The notes: generated by a model from the sequence alone, not told the origin. A stretch of DNA of 17,375 bases from Flavobacterium sp. (GCA_018062725.1 JAGORP010000034.1:1-17375), one strand, 5' to 3'. Counted from the first letter of the stretch, positions 1-6,705 are shown. Translations and numbers: made by a program.

Positions 1-773
1 ATATCTCCCGTTGTAAATGTCGCTTGCGTTCCTGCATTCACAGCCGATACAAATGAACTAGAATTGTATTGCAATAATGCCGTTACTCCCGTCGAGCCAC
101 GCCATTGCATACCGCCCCAACTTGAACCGTTTTTAATACCGAATCCAAAATATGCTGTATTTCCTGCGGTGCATTTTGCAGATACCGTTACCGAATAAAC
201 GTTGTTATCAATTATTTTTCCCGTAGGTAGAAAGTTGTCTACCGCCGTTACTATTTTGATTCCTTTAGTTGTACCGACAGTTTTAGTCATTGCCGCAAAT
301 GGAGTATAACCCGCAAAATCATCAAATCCGTATTCGAAGCCTGTTTTTACGACTTCAATTGTATTGGCAATCCTGGATGTTTTCACGTCCTGAACTCCAG
401 TGATAGCAGAAATTTCATCGGCTAATTTATTTGTTGCCTCCTGAGTATTTGTTTGCGTTATAAAACTATAAGGTGTGTTTGTAACATCTATCGCTGCGGG
501 ATTTCCGGGATCGCCTCCCGTATTAAAATTTGCGATTATAGCGTCAATAAGATTTGCAGCATCCTCTAAGTCTGTTGGAGCAACTCCACCGATTTCACCG
601 ATTTCTGTAAATTTCAGCGTTTGAGCATAACGTCCTTCATCAAAGAACTTTATCTTATCATTTGCCCAATCTGAACTTGTTGCGTATGTAATTCTTGGAT
701 TCACATCGCCTGAATTGGGAACTAATTCAAACTTCAATTTATTCCCTGACTGCGTAATATTGTACTTACCCAT
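1..773 (-). CDS. Probable phage structural protein, N-terminal part (runs off left edge)
   Basis: An open frame of 257 codons starts with ATG at 773-771 and has no stop before the window edge. It opens with MGKYNITQSGNKLKF. Residues about 60-120 look helical and Asp/Ala-rich; the later part is rich in Gly, Ser, Thr and Asn with alternating hydrophobics (for example AYFGFGIKNGSSWGG), as in beta-rich fibre, baseplate or capsid-decoration proteins. No signal peptide or membrane segment is visible. A -7 box lies about 30 bases upstream at 812-805. It is divergent from the chaperonin pair. The structural assignment rests on composition and context only; an adhesin or carbohydrate-binding protein is also possible. 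That the frame is coding is nearly certain. Confidence 0.6.
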   Translation of the reverse strand, partial: MGKYNITQSGNKLKFELVPNSGDVNPRITYATSSDWANDKIKFFDEGRYAQTLKFTEIGEIGGVAPTDLEDAANLIDAIIANFNTGGDPGNPAAIDVTNTPYSFITQTNTQEATNKLADEISAITGVQDVKTSRIANTIEVVKTGFEYGFDDFAGYTPFAAMTKTVGTTKGIKIVTAVDNFLPTGKIIDNNVYSVTVSAKCTAGNTAYFGFGIKNGSSWGGMQWRGSTGVTALLQYNSSSFVSAVNAGTQATFTTGD

Positions 774-804
774 AGCATTATTTTTTTGTAGGTTTTTATT
801 ACAG

Positions 805-834
805 CAAATGTAAATAAAATCTACATTAAATATA
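805..834 (-). promoter_or_regulatory. Leftward promoter of the structural gene
   Basis: On the minus strand TACATTTG (812-805) matches the Bacteroidota -7 consensus TAnnTTTG. Five bases upstream lies a 17-base element (834-818) containing ATGTAGATT. It matches the element before the leftward operon (7385-7369) at 16 of 17 positions. No clear TTG -33 box is present, so the 17-base element may replace it. Confidence 0.6.
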
Positions 835-853
835 CATTCGGTATAACTTTTTA

Positions 854-861
854 TATATTTG
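854..861 (+). promoter_or_regulatory. -7 box of the chaperonin promoter
   Basis: TATATTTG is an exact TAnnTTTG -7 box 26 bases before the groEL-like ATG. A start site near 868 would give a leader of about 20 bases. No good -33 TTG is seen 17-23 bases upstream. The promoter is back to back with the structural gene promoter, about 45 bases away. Confidence 0.5.
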
Positions 862-887
862 CTCTTTATTTTAATCCAATTAATTTT

Positions 888-2447
888 ATGAGAGAACAAC
901 AGATTATCAAAGAAGTAGCGCATGGTGACGGTGCGAAATCAAAAATTATCAACGGCGTAAACAAAATTGCCGACATAGTTTCAAGCACAATGGGATATAG
1001 AGGAAATCTTGTCCTTTCCGAAACTGAAGGAGGAATGCCATTTGTCAGCGCCGACGGTTACAATATTCTTCAATCAATCTTGCTTGAAGATCCACTTGAG
1101 CAAATGGCTAATATGCTTTTAAAACAAGCGAGTCAAAAAACAGTGGATTATGCACACGACGGAACCACTGCTACAATTGTTCTTGCGCAAGCATTTGTAA
1201 AGTACTCAAACGAGGAAATGCAAAAAGGTGTATCACGAATTGATATAGCTAACAACATCGATGCTTCAGTTGCAAAAATCCTTGAATACCTCAAAGAAAA
1301 ATCAATCGAACTTGATAAGGAGCTTGTTTTTTCAGTTGCCAAAACTTCTGCACACGGCGACGAAAGTATTGCTTCGTTAATTGCTGAAGCTTTCGAAAAG
1401 GCTGGAGAAAATGGAGTAGTAACGCATTTCCGTTCTGAAACTGACGAGTCGTTCTTGGATTATAAAGAAGGGACGTTGGTGGAGTCAGGGTATTCTGATG
1501 AGTCGTTTGTGAATATCCATTCGGACCGAACTGTACTTTTTGAAAACAATCCTTTGGTTGTTGTTTCGCATATCAATTTCAAAACCGCACAACAATTAAA
1601 ACCTTTCCTTGAATTTGCAGCGCAAAACGCCCGTCAAATAGTTTTTGTTTCAGAAATGGAATTCCAAATACAGAATATGCTTCTTGCTAACAAAATTGCT
1701 GGAAAATTAGAGGTTGTAGTGATTCCACCTCCTTCATTCGGGCAAAAGCGCAGAGATTTCTTAAATGACCTTGCAATGGTCTGCGGGACTAATGCTATCA
1801 CTACTTTGTCGGGCGATATTTTCTTTAATCGTGAAACAGAATTTTTAGGCACTTGTAAATCAGTTCTTGTAGGCAAATCTGACTCTATTTTTATTCCAAA
1901 AGATGAATTGGACCGAGCGCCATTAACCGGAAAGATTGAAGAATTGAAAGCGCAATCGCTTGCTTCGGATAATAATTACGAGAAAAAATACATTGCCGAG
2001 CGAATCAGTAAATTATCAGGAGGCGTATCGATTATAAAGGTCGGCGGAATTGTTGAATCTGAAATCAACGAACGTCTTGACCGTTTTGAAGATGCTATCG
2101 GCGCCGTTCGTTCAGCAAAAGAAGAAGGTTGCGTTGCTGGAGGTGGTGTTCTTCTTTATAATGCAAGTTTGGATTTGAAATTAGATTCTGTCACTTCAAA
2201 AGCTATTATGGCTCCGATTAACAAAATTATGTCGAACGCTGGAAAAGAACTAAAACTTTCGGGAAGTGCAAAATATCCATTAGGATATGATGTACAGAAT
2301 TACCGAGAAGGAGATATGTTTGAACTTGGAATTGTCGATGTAGCAAAAGTTGTGCGAAATGCGCTTGTGAATGCTGCGTCAGTGGCTAATACAATTTCAA
2401 GGATTGATTATTCATTAACCAACAAACGTGATAATGGAAGTAAATAA
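888..2447 (+). CDS. groEL: GroEL-like chaperonin (60 kDa family), phage type
   Basis: An ATP-driven group I chaperonin subunit of 519 residues (E. coli GroEL has 548). Residues align with E. coli at an offset of +4: TMGYRGN 34-40 for TLGPKGRN, D56 for D52, the DGTT nucleotide motif at 91-94 (D91 for D87), and D402 for the hydrolysis residue D398. EEGCVAGGG (412-420) and D484 in GIVD (for D495) are also kept. The apical domain covers roughly residues 190-380, with GYSDESFVN replacing GYLSPYFIN in the substrate/GroES-binding face. Oddities: the conserved Pro of the nucleotide loop is Tyr37, the Gly before D91 is His90, and the Gly-Gly-Met tail is absent (the protein ends in a short polar tail). 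All catalytic Asp residues survive, so it is likely active. It overlaps the groES-like gene by 14 bases. Its divergence from host GroEL and its phage-like surroundings point to a phage-encoded chaperonin. Confidence 0.95.
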   Translation: MREQQIIKEVAHGDGAKSKIINGVNKIADIVSSTMGYRGNLVLSETEGGMPFVSADGYNILQSILLEDPLEQMANMLLKQASQKTVDYAHDGTTATIVLAQAFVKYSNEEMQKGVSRIDIANNIDASVAKILEYLKEKSIELDKELVFSVAKTSAHGDESIASLIAEAFEKAGENGVVTHFRSETDESFLDYKEGTLVESGYSDESFVNIHSDRTVLFENNPLVVVSHINFKTAQQLKPFLEFAAQNARQIVFVSEMEFQIQNMLLANKIAGKLEVVVIPPPSFGQKRRDFLNDLAMVCGTNAITTLSGDIFFNRETEFLGTCKSVLVGKSDSIFIPKDELDRAPLTGKIEELKAQSLASDNNYEKKYIAERISKLSGGVSIIKVGGIVESEINERLDRFEDAIGAVRSAKEEGCVAGGGVLLYNASLDLKLDSVTSKAIMAPINKIMSNAGKELKLSGSAKYPLGYDVQNYREGDMFELGIVDVAKVVRNALVNAASVANTISRIDYSLTNKRDNGSK

Positions 2448-2763
2448 ATTCAATGCACAAGCATTAAACGCTAATGTTATTTTAAAGGAAATTGAAGTAA
2501 AAAATCTTTCGGCCGCTGGTATTGATTACTCGTCAGCAGTTGATAAGAACGAAAAATACCGTGAAGGCATCGTTGTTTCAATTGGAGAACATTTGCCGGT
2601 TAAAAGAAGTCGATGGGCAATTGTAAGATGGTTCGATAAAGGAACGCCTTACATAAAAGTTGGCGATCGAGTTTCTTTCGATAATTACAAGGCCACAAAT
2701 TATACAATGGATGCAATTGAGTATAAAGTGGTTTACTATGCTGATTTGTTTCTGCTGAAATAA
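2434..2763 (+). CDS. groES: GroES-like co-chaperonin
   Basis: A 109-residue protein from the ATG at 2434; a GTG two codons upstream (2428) is possible but less likely. It lies directly downstream of the groEL-like gene and overlaps it by 14 bases. The fold is recognisable from ALNANVILKEIEV (10-22, like PLHDRVIVKRKEV), YREGIVVSIGEH (42-53, like TRGEVLAVG), IKVGDRVSF (74-82, like VKVGDIVIF) and a hydrophobic C-terminal strand ending LFLLK. The mobile loop (23-40) contains AAGIDY where E. coli has GGIVL, so the Ile-Val-Leu tripeptide that docks into GroEL is Ile-Asp-Tyr. It probably caps the neighbouring GroEL-like ring. A short insertion with RWAIVRW (60-66) lies in the roof-loop region. The fold assignment is by visual alignment; the low similarity makes it less certain than the GroEL call. 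Confidence 0.8.
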   Translation: MEVNKFNAQALNANVILKEIEVKNLSAAGIDYSSAVDKNEKYREGIVVSIGEHLPVKRSRWAIVRWFDKGTPYIKVGDRVSFDNYKATNYTMDAIEYKVVYYADLFLLK

Positions 2764-2780
2764 AAAAATAGGTTTGTAAA

Positions 2781-2819
2781 AAAAATCCCGCCTCGTGAAT
2801 AACAGAGAGCGGGATTTTT
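2781..2819. terminator. Bidirectional intrinsic terminator
   Basis: AAAAATCCCGC (2781-2791) and GCGGGATTTTT (2809-2819) form a perfect 11-bp stem with a 17-base loop that may close further through CTC/GAG. T tracts on both strands let it end the rightward groES-like transcript and the leftward operon, whose last gene stops at 2839. Confidence 0.9.
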
Positions 2820-2838
2820 AATTTATAGTAGTTATGGT

Positions 2839-3066
2839 TTAATCTTGGTCTCCGTCACCATCGGACTCACGAAATTCCACGTCAGAAATTCTGCAGAACT
2901 TTCGGGTTTTTCCTTCTCCGTCAATTTCGATTACGTTTGCATCCTTTACGAATGACTTTTTAAATAGTTTTTTGATTCCAGAAATAGAGAATACGGTCTC
3001 CTTTCCGTGTTTCTCATATTTCACTCCTTCGGTTAGCAGATATTCTGCAGTGAGTTGTTTTTCCAT
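2839..3066 (-). CDS. Small protein with acidic C-terminus, unknown function
   Basis: A 75-residue protein, the last gene of the leftward operon, 2 bases after the membrane-protein gene and just before the terminator. The N-terminal half (EYLLTEGVKYEKHGKETVF, then GIKKLFKKSF) is mixed alpha/beta and basic. The C-terminus is strongly acidic, ending ESDGDGDQD. No signal peptide or membrane segment is seen. I do not recognise the family. Confidence 0.75.
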   Translation of the reverse strand: MEKQLTAEYLLTEGVKYEKHGKETVFSISGIKKLFKKSFVKDANVIEIDGEGKTRKFCRISDVEFRESDGDGDQD

Positions 3067-3068
3067 TT

Positions 3069-3500
3069 TTATTTAGTTTTTAATTGTTTACGTTTTTTCG
3101 CATCCCAAAAATAATACACGCCCAAAGCGAGAATTACAATTGAGTCGATAATTACCATAGTTACGTCATAGCGGTCTTTATTGGTAAGTAGGAATAATAT
3201 TCCCGCTGGCACTCCCGCAAGCAATGATGTTAAAATGGTTTTTCCGCTAAACCCGAGCATTCCTCCACGTTGACGTAATTGCCAATCTTCAATCCAAAAA
3301 TTTAATAGTCCCGAAAAGAATGCAGCAAGATAAAATGGCGCTTGATATGCAGCACCGTGATCAATCATATCTCCAATTGTTTCTCCAAGACTGATTGGAA
3401 AAAATCCGTCACGCCAAATCAGCCTAACTATTAAATCTCCAAAGTGCATTCCGATAATGCAGTGAAGAATAATTCTATACTTGTTTAAAAAATTTCTCAT
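3069..3500 (-). CDS. Four-helix membrane protein, unknown function
   Basis: A 143-residue protein with four hydrophobic segments at about 8-28 (IILHCIIGMHFGDLIVRLIW), 51-70 (YQAPFYLAAFFSGLLNFWI), 87-106 (ILTSLLAGVPAGILFLLT) and 112-132 (VTMVIIDSIVILALGVYYFW). A basic tail (DAKKRKQLKTK) probably faces the cytoplasm. It sits 3 bases after the Acb2-like gene. A holin-like or superinfection-exclusion role is imaginable for a phage membrane protein this size, but no family motif is seen and no endolysin gene is adjacent, so I leave the function open. Confidence 0.8.
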   Translation of the reverse strand: MRNFLNKYRIILHCIIGMHFGDLIVRLIWRDGFFPISLGETIGDMIDHGAAYQAPFYLAAFFSGLLNFWIEDWQLRQRGGMLGFSGKTILTSLLAGVPAGILFLLTNKDRYDVTMVIIDSIVILALGVYYFWDAKKRKQLKTK

Positions 3501-3503
3501 GGT

Positions 3504-3695
3504 TTATAGTCTCAGAAGTCTTTCGGCTAAAATTTCACTATAAGTTCGCATTGCTTGAATTTGGATATTTAGCAATGTAGCCTGTACGGCGTCAATTGTT
3601 TTGATGATTTCACCGTTCAGGAATTCGTTAAGCTTTTGGATTTTTTCATCCAACTCTTGTTTTTCAGTTTCTAATCTTTCTTTAAATGTTGACAT
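3504..3695 (-). CDS. Helical-hairpin protein resembling the Acb2/Tad1 (crAss001_48-related) group
   Basis: A 63-residue, wholly helical protein. The pattern ERLETEKQELDEKIQKLNEF, a short acidic/Gly turn (LNGEI), then LLNIQIQAMRTYSEILAERL matches my memory of short phage proteins named crAss001_48-related or Acb2/Tad1 hairpin domain. Acb2 proteins are oligomeric sponges that bind the cyclic nucleotides of CBASS (and some Thoeris) immunity. Seen: two amphipathic helices, the Q..AM.TY..IL..RL signature and no membrane segment. Inferred: membership of the family and any anti-CBASS role. Known Acb2 proteins are somewhat longer (about 90 residues), and many short relatives are untested. It sits between the basic 280-residue gene and the membrane protein gene. 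Confidence 0.7.
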   Translation of the reverse strand: MSTFKERLETEKQELDEKIQKLNEFLNGEIIKTIDAVQATLLNIQIQAMRTYSEILAERLLRL

Positions 3696-3717
3696 ATTAT
3701 TGTTTTTAATTGGTTAC

Positions 3718-4560
3718 TTACAATTCTTCGTTTTCAAAATTATTTCGATACGCAACGGTATCTGCTTGCTTCTGGCCTCTTGTTATTTCATCCATTTCCT
3801 GGCGCAATTTCATAAGCGCCATTTCTGTTTTCTCAGGGATTAGAGTTTTATTACTTGTGTACAACACATTGAAGTCCTCTCCCTCAAGTAACTTATAAAA
3901 AGCTTCGATTTTGTTTTTAAACTCCGTCGTAAGCATGTATTCGTAAGTACTGACCTTTTTTTTATTCCGTACGGGTCCGCTTGTGTTTAAAGTTTTGGCC
4001 ATTACTTTTTTAATGTAACCGAGCTGGTAAAATCGCTTAAATGCGCCATTGGTTCTTATTACACCTTGAAATATCCTTGAAAATTCATCTCTCTTAAACG
4101 GTTTGTTCTCATAGAAATGAAGTCCTATTTCAAGATCGGTCGGTCGAATTCCGAATTTAACACATGCCCAAGACCTTACATGAATGTAGTATTTAAGATA
4201 ATTGTGTTGAATTTCGACTGAAGCCACACGCCTTCTTTTTTTCTCGTATTTTTCTTTTGACCGTTTTATTCTATTGAGTTTTCCGCGAAGTTTATTTTTA
4301 TCATCACTATTGCCGGTCATACCCTCAATTTCTTTATGAGTCATAGGACGGTATTTTCGAACACGAAATGCCCAATTTGCGGGAGTTTCACCTTCTTTTA
4401 CCTTCATAAAGGCAATTCTTTTCTTTTCTTCTTCGGCAAGCCGTTGATCTACAATTGCTTTTCTTCTTGCGTCGAACTCTGGACAAGGAATATTAGCGAC
4501 TTTTAGTTGCTTAGGCTTTCCTCCACGTCTTCTTTTTGCTTCTTCTTCTTCGGGTGTCAT
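3718..4560 (-). CDS. Basic protein with possible winged-helix region, unknown function
   Basis: A 280-residue protein. The N-terminus is highly charged (MTPEEEEAKRRRGGKPKQLK) and residues about 35-120 look coiled-coil, with a basic cluster (KRSKEKYEKKRRRVASVE). The middle (about 140-190: DLEIGLHFYENKPFKRDEF, then GAFKRFYQLGYIKKV) and the following YEYMLTTEFKNKIEAFYKLL have the spacing of a winged-helix domain as in MarR-type proteins. Nucleic-acid binding is plausible but inferred. It starts within a 4-base ATGA overlap with the upstream 105-residue gene, so the two are translationally coupled. A short gap leads to the Acb2-like gene. No recognised family. Confidence 0.8.
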   Translation of the reverse strand: MTPEEEEAKRRRGGKPKQLKVANIPCPEFDARRKAIVDQRLAEEEKKRIAFMKVKEGETPANWAFRVRKYRPMTHKEIEGMTGNSDDKNKLRGKLNRIKRSKEKYEKKRRRVASVEIQHNYLKYYIHVRSWACVKFGIRPTDLEIGLHFYENKPFKRDEFSRIFQGVIRTNGAFKRFYQLGYIKKVMAKTLNTSGPVRNKKKVSTYEYMLTTEFKNKIEAFYKLLEGEDFNVLYTSNKTLIPEKTEMALMKLRQEMDEITRGQKQADTVAYRNNFENEEL

Positions 4561-4874
4561 TGGTATATTTGATTGAATCTTTTTTCTATTGTGAGCCTTT
4601 TAAATAATGCTTCGGGTGTTTCCCAATCTCCTTCACTACCCATTTTACCAAATCCGCAATCGAATATGTAATGCTCAATACTTGAAAACCCTTCTTTATT
4701 TCGAGGAAAATGCTCGTGGAGTAACGCAATAATCGATTTTACATAAAGGCTATTGTCGTATAGTGACGTTTCGGTTGATGGGAATATTTCAGCTATAAGT
4801 TCAGCGTTCCTTTTATCAGTAGCCGATTGGAGCATCATATTTTCGATTGTTTGGCAGAATATGGTTTGGGTCAT
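4557..4874 (-). CDS. Hypothetical protein, 105 residues
   Basis: A soluble, mixed-charge protein that begins the base after the exonuclease stop codon and overlaps the next gene by ATGA. Its centre reads YVKSIIALLHEHFP and its end WETPEALFKRLTIEKRF; a Cys-Gly-Phe-Gly motif (DCGFGKMG) lies between. No signal peptide or membrane segment. The tight coupling to the exonuclease upstream and the basic protein downstream suggests a shared pathway, but I do not recognise the family. Confidence 0.8.
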   Translation of the reverse strand: MTQTIFCQTIENMMLQSATDKRNAELIAEIFPSTETSLYDNSLYVKSIIALLHEHFPRNKEGFSSIEHYIFDCGFGKMGSEGDWETPEALFKRLTIEKRFNQIYQ

Positions 4875-5708
4875 TTAAAAGGATTTTAAATATTCATGAA
4901 ATCTTTTATTCCATCGAGCATCTTCAATGGCTAAATGTTCGTTTTCTTGCCTTGGGTAGTTCGGATGATTTTTCAAAGAGTTGCCATCATAAGTCCCTGA
5001 CACGTCTTTGTATAAATGATAATCTACTTCCTGCTTTAAATCTTTACAATACATTGGGAAACCTTTTGGTAAATCCATCATTTTTCCAAACAACCAACAG
5101 AATGCAACCCAATCGTAATCTGCGTAGTATGCGTAGAATAATGGGTTGTCGTATTTTTTATGCCAATCTTCAACAGATAGCTGCGCAGTAGGGAAAACAA
5201 ATCTTTTTACATCTTCAGAGATATGCTCATTAGTTTTTCCTTTTTTATTAATGAGTTTTTTTAGGTTGCTGAATGTAAAAAAGTCATCCATTTCGCCGCT
5301 TTCATATATTGCCTTGTTAAAAATTTCCATTCCGCGTGCAGACATTCCTTTGGTCACTTGTGACGGGTTAGGATTTTTTATATTCGCAAGCGTTGCTTCA
5401 ATAGCTGACAATTCAATCCAAATCGGCTTCAATACGCTATCGCGAATCCAATAAACTTCCCGCTTCCGACCGCTTGGATATTTATTTCTCATATCGCCCG
5501 ACATTATATCGATAACAACATCGTGTCTATTCCACGCCTCTTTCAAATTAAAATCTTTCGAGATAGCATAATATTCCCGACCATCTTCGGAAACTATTCC
5601 AATCGAAATCAAATCAATTGTCGGCGGTGTGTTTTTTCTAAACAAACTGATTGGAAATTTCTCTTTCTGAGTGCCTTCTAAAAATTCCGTATCGATGTAG
5701 TATTTCAT
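4875..5708 (-). CDS. 3'-5' exonuclease of the DEDDh superfamily (exoribonuclease-like)
   Basis: A 277-residue RNase T-fold exonuclease. The four acidic metal ligands and the general base are in order: D6 and E8 in YYIDTEF, D197 in YYADYDWVAF, and H258 and D263 in EHLAIEDARW (H-x4-D, the DEDDh type). The start right at MKYYIDTEF and the DIEF/DTEF-type motif I at the N-terminus match the short stand-alone phage and bacterial 3'-5' exoribonuclease families, such as those with an Rv2179c-like domain. It should trim RNA or single-stranded nucleic acid 3' ends using two Mg ions. A central insertion (about 55-190), including RSGRK-type basic stretches, is longer than in minimal family members and may select the substrate. 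RNA versus DNA specificity cannot be read from the sequence. Confidence 0.85.
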   Translation of the reverse strand: MKYYIDTEFLEGTQKEKFPISLFRKNTPPTIDLISIGIVSEDGREYYAISKDFNLKEAWNRHDVVIDIMSGDMRNKYPSGRKREVYWIRDSVLKPIWIELSAIEATLANIKNPNPSQVTKGMSARGMEIFNKAIYESGEMDDFFTFSNLKKLINKKGKTNEHISEDVKRFVFPTAQLSVEDWHKKYDNPLFYAYYADYDWVAFCWLFGKMMDLPKGFPMYCKDLKQEVDYHLYKDVSGTYDGNSLKNHPNYPRQENEHLAIEDARWNKRFHEYLKSF

Positions 5709-5718
5709 ATTTCCTTAA

Positions 5719-5982
5719 TTATAATTGAGTAATATCAGGTTCTTGGTCCGGCGTAATTAAATCAACGAATTTTGACTTCTCGGCAAAGAATATTGTCCTA
5801 CCGAGAACTTCAACAGCCGTCGTTCCAATTTTTGTCGAAATCAAATCTGACCTTTGCGCAATCAGTAACTTCAAATCAGATTCCTTAGATATGAAAGAAT
5901 CAATATCCGCTTTATCAGTAAAAATTATCACTTCGGCGCCAGCAGAAAAATATTGAGCGAACTTTTGTAGTTTTTCTGTCAT
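5719..5982 (-). CDS. Hypothetical protein, 87 residues
   Basis: A soluble protein beginning MTEKLQKFAQYFSAGAEV. Alternating hydrophobics (EVIIFTDKADI, TTAVEVLGRTIFFAEKS) suggest an alpha/beta fold. The C-terminus is acidic and proline-containing (ITPDQEPDITQL). It lies 10 bases before the exonuclease gene and 3 bases after the Cys/His mini-protein gene. No recognised family. Confidence 0.75.
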   Translation of the reverse strand: MTEKLQKFAQYFSAGAEVIIFTDKADIDSFISKESDLKLLIAQRSDLISTKIGTTAVEVLGRTIFFAEKSKFVDLITPDQEPDITQL

Positions 5983-5985
5983 AGC

Positions 5986-6123
5986 TTAATGGATAGTATG
6001 TTTTTGCTTATTGCATAATTCACAACGATATACAGTACTGTATCCGCTATGATATGAAGATTTCCAAATATGGATGCATCCTCCAAAAAAATGCTCAATC
6101 ACCCAATCAAAACATTTTTTCAT
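5986..6123 (-). CDS. Cys/His mini-protein, possible zinc finger (45 residues)
   Basis: A 45-residue frame from ATG at 6123-6121 to TAA at 5988-5986, filling the gap between two genes at short spacing (5 bases after one, 3 before the next). It contains G-C-I-H-I-W (C16, H18) and YRCELCNKQKH (C34, C37, H42), a C-x-H ... C-x2-C arrangement seen in small zinc-binding proteins. A zinc site would use C16, H18, C34 and C37. Such small Cys/His proteins are common in Bacteroidota phages, but I cannot name a family. The perfect fit to the operon and the paired cysteines favour a real gene. Confidence 0.6.
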   Translation of the reverse strand: MKKCFDWVIEHFFGGCIHIWKSSYHSGYSTVYRCELCNKQKHTIH

Positions 6124-6128
6124 ATTGA

Positions 6129-6263
6129 TTACAGTTTGATGAATTTTCTTTTTTTAATTCCATACCAAAGAAGAATACCATCTTCGGTTTTATCCAATCT
6201 CGGACGAAAAAGAAATTCTGATACGAATAATGTGACGAGTATTCCAATTATGACGTATTTCAT
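6129..6263 (-). CDS. Single-pass small membrane protein (44 residues)
   Basis: A 44-residue frame from ATG at 6263 to TAA at 6129. MKYVIIGILVTLFVSEFLF forms one membrane helix, followed by a cytoplasmic-looking tail with RPRLDKTEDG and a basic end (IKKRKFIKL). No lipobox Cys, so not a lipoprotein. It follows the 84-residue gene by 18 bases and precedes the Cys/His mini-protein by 5 bases, consistent with operon packing. Function unknown. Confidence 0.6.
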   Translation of the reverse strand: MKYVIIGILVTLFVSEFLFRPRLDKTEDGILLWYGIKKRKFIKL

Positions 6264-6281
6264 GACTTTTCGGTTTGGTTT

Positions 6282-6536
6282 CTAAAATACATCCTGATAA
6301 ATCGCCACATCCAATCCTGGGCAAAGGGTTCCGACTATTCGGATAGATTCGATCGTGAAATCTACCTCTGCAAATCGATACAAGAAAGTAGGTTTTTCGC
6401 CTTCTTCTTTTTCGGGTTGATTCATTACAAAGGCTTCAGAAATTGCTTTCGCTTCATCAAAATCGTCTGCAAAAACCTTGATAGCCTTAACTATGTTATT
6501 TGTAATAACGCGAACATCGAATAAATACTTTTTCAT
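6282..6536 (-). CDS. Hypothetical protein, 84 residues
   Basis: A soluble protein with an alternating beta/alpha pattern: strand KKYLFDVRVITN, helix DFDEAKAISEAFVMN, then strand FTIESIRIVGT. It is mildly acidic overall, with no membrane segment. It is the first gene after the structured RNA region and terminator at 6557-6697, which could attenuate its transcription. No recognised family. Confidence 0.75.
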   Translation of the reverse strand: MKKYLFDVRVITNNIVKAIKVFADDFDEAKAISEAFVMNQPEKEEGEKPTFLYRFAEVDFTIESIRIVGTLCPGLDVAIYQDVF

Positions 6537-6556
6537 TTTAAATTAGTTTTAAGATT

Positions 6557-6579
6557 AAAAAATCCCAGTCTTTCCTGAG
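6557..6579 (-). terminator. Weak intrinsic terminator or attenuator
   Basis: On the minus strand CTCAG (6579-6575) pairs with CTGGG (6568-6564, one G-U) around a 6-base loop, followed after one base by six Ts (6562-6557). It lies between the AP2-like gene and the 84-residue gene. The stem is only 5 bp, so termination would be partial; it could act with the pseudoknot just upstream. Confidence 0.45.
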
Positions 6580-6581
6580 TG

Positions 6582-6697
6582 TCAGTAATACTGATAATTC
6601 CCGCCTCATGGTTGCATTGGACTCTCAAAACGGGTTTGAAGCAATCTTATCAGAAATCAACTATTCATACCGGAATAGATTATCATAAGAGAGTCCG
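6582..6697 (-). ncRNA. Pseudoknot-like structured RNA element (candidate)
   Basis: This stretch between two leftward genes has no long frame but dense complementarity. Read on the minus strand: P1 pairs GGACTCTC (6696-6689) with GAGAGTCC (6626-6619). Inside its loop a hairpin pairs CTATTC (6678-6673) with GAATAG (6666-6661). Also from inside the loop, CTGATAA (6653-6647) and CCCGTTT (6634-6628) pair with sequence beyond P1, TTATCAG (6597-6591) and AGGCGGG (6606-6600), which makes an H-type pseudoknot. A competing hairpin, TCAGT/ACTGA (6594-6582), shares bases with the outer strand. A U-tract terminator follows. This suggests a regulatory leader, attenuator or free small RNA. Pairings were found by eye; no energy was calculated. 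Confidence 0.45.
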
Positions 6698-6705
6698 CAA
6701 TTGTT

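Noticed and set aside
6619..6697. tRNA-like segment: an 8-bp acceptor-like stem enclosing about tRNA length
   Set aside because: Neither strand gives a proper T arm, D arm or 7-base anticodon loop; the pseudoknot pairing explains the complementarity better.
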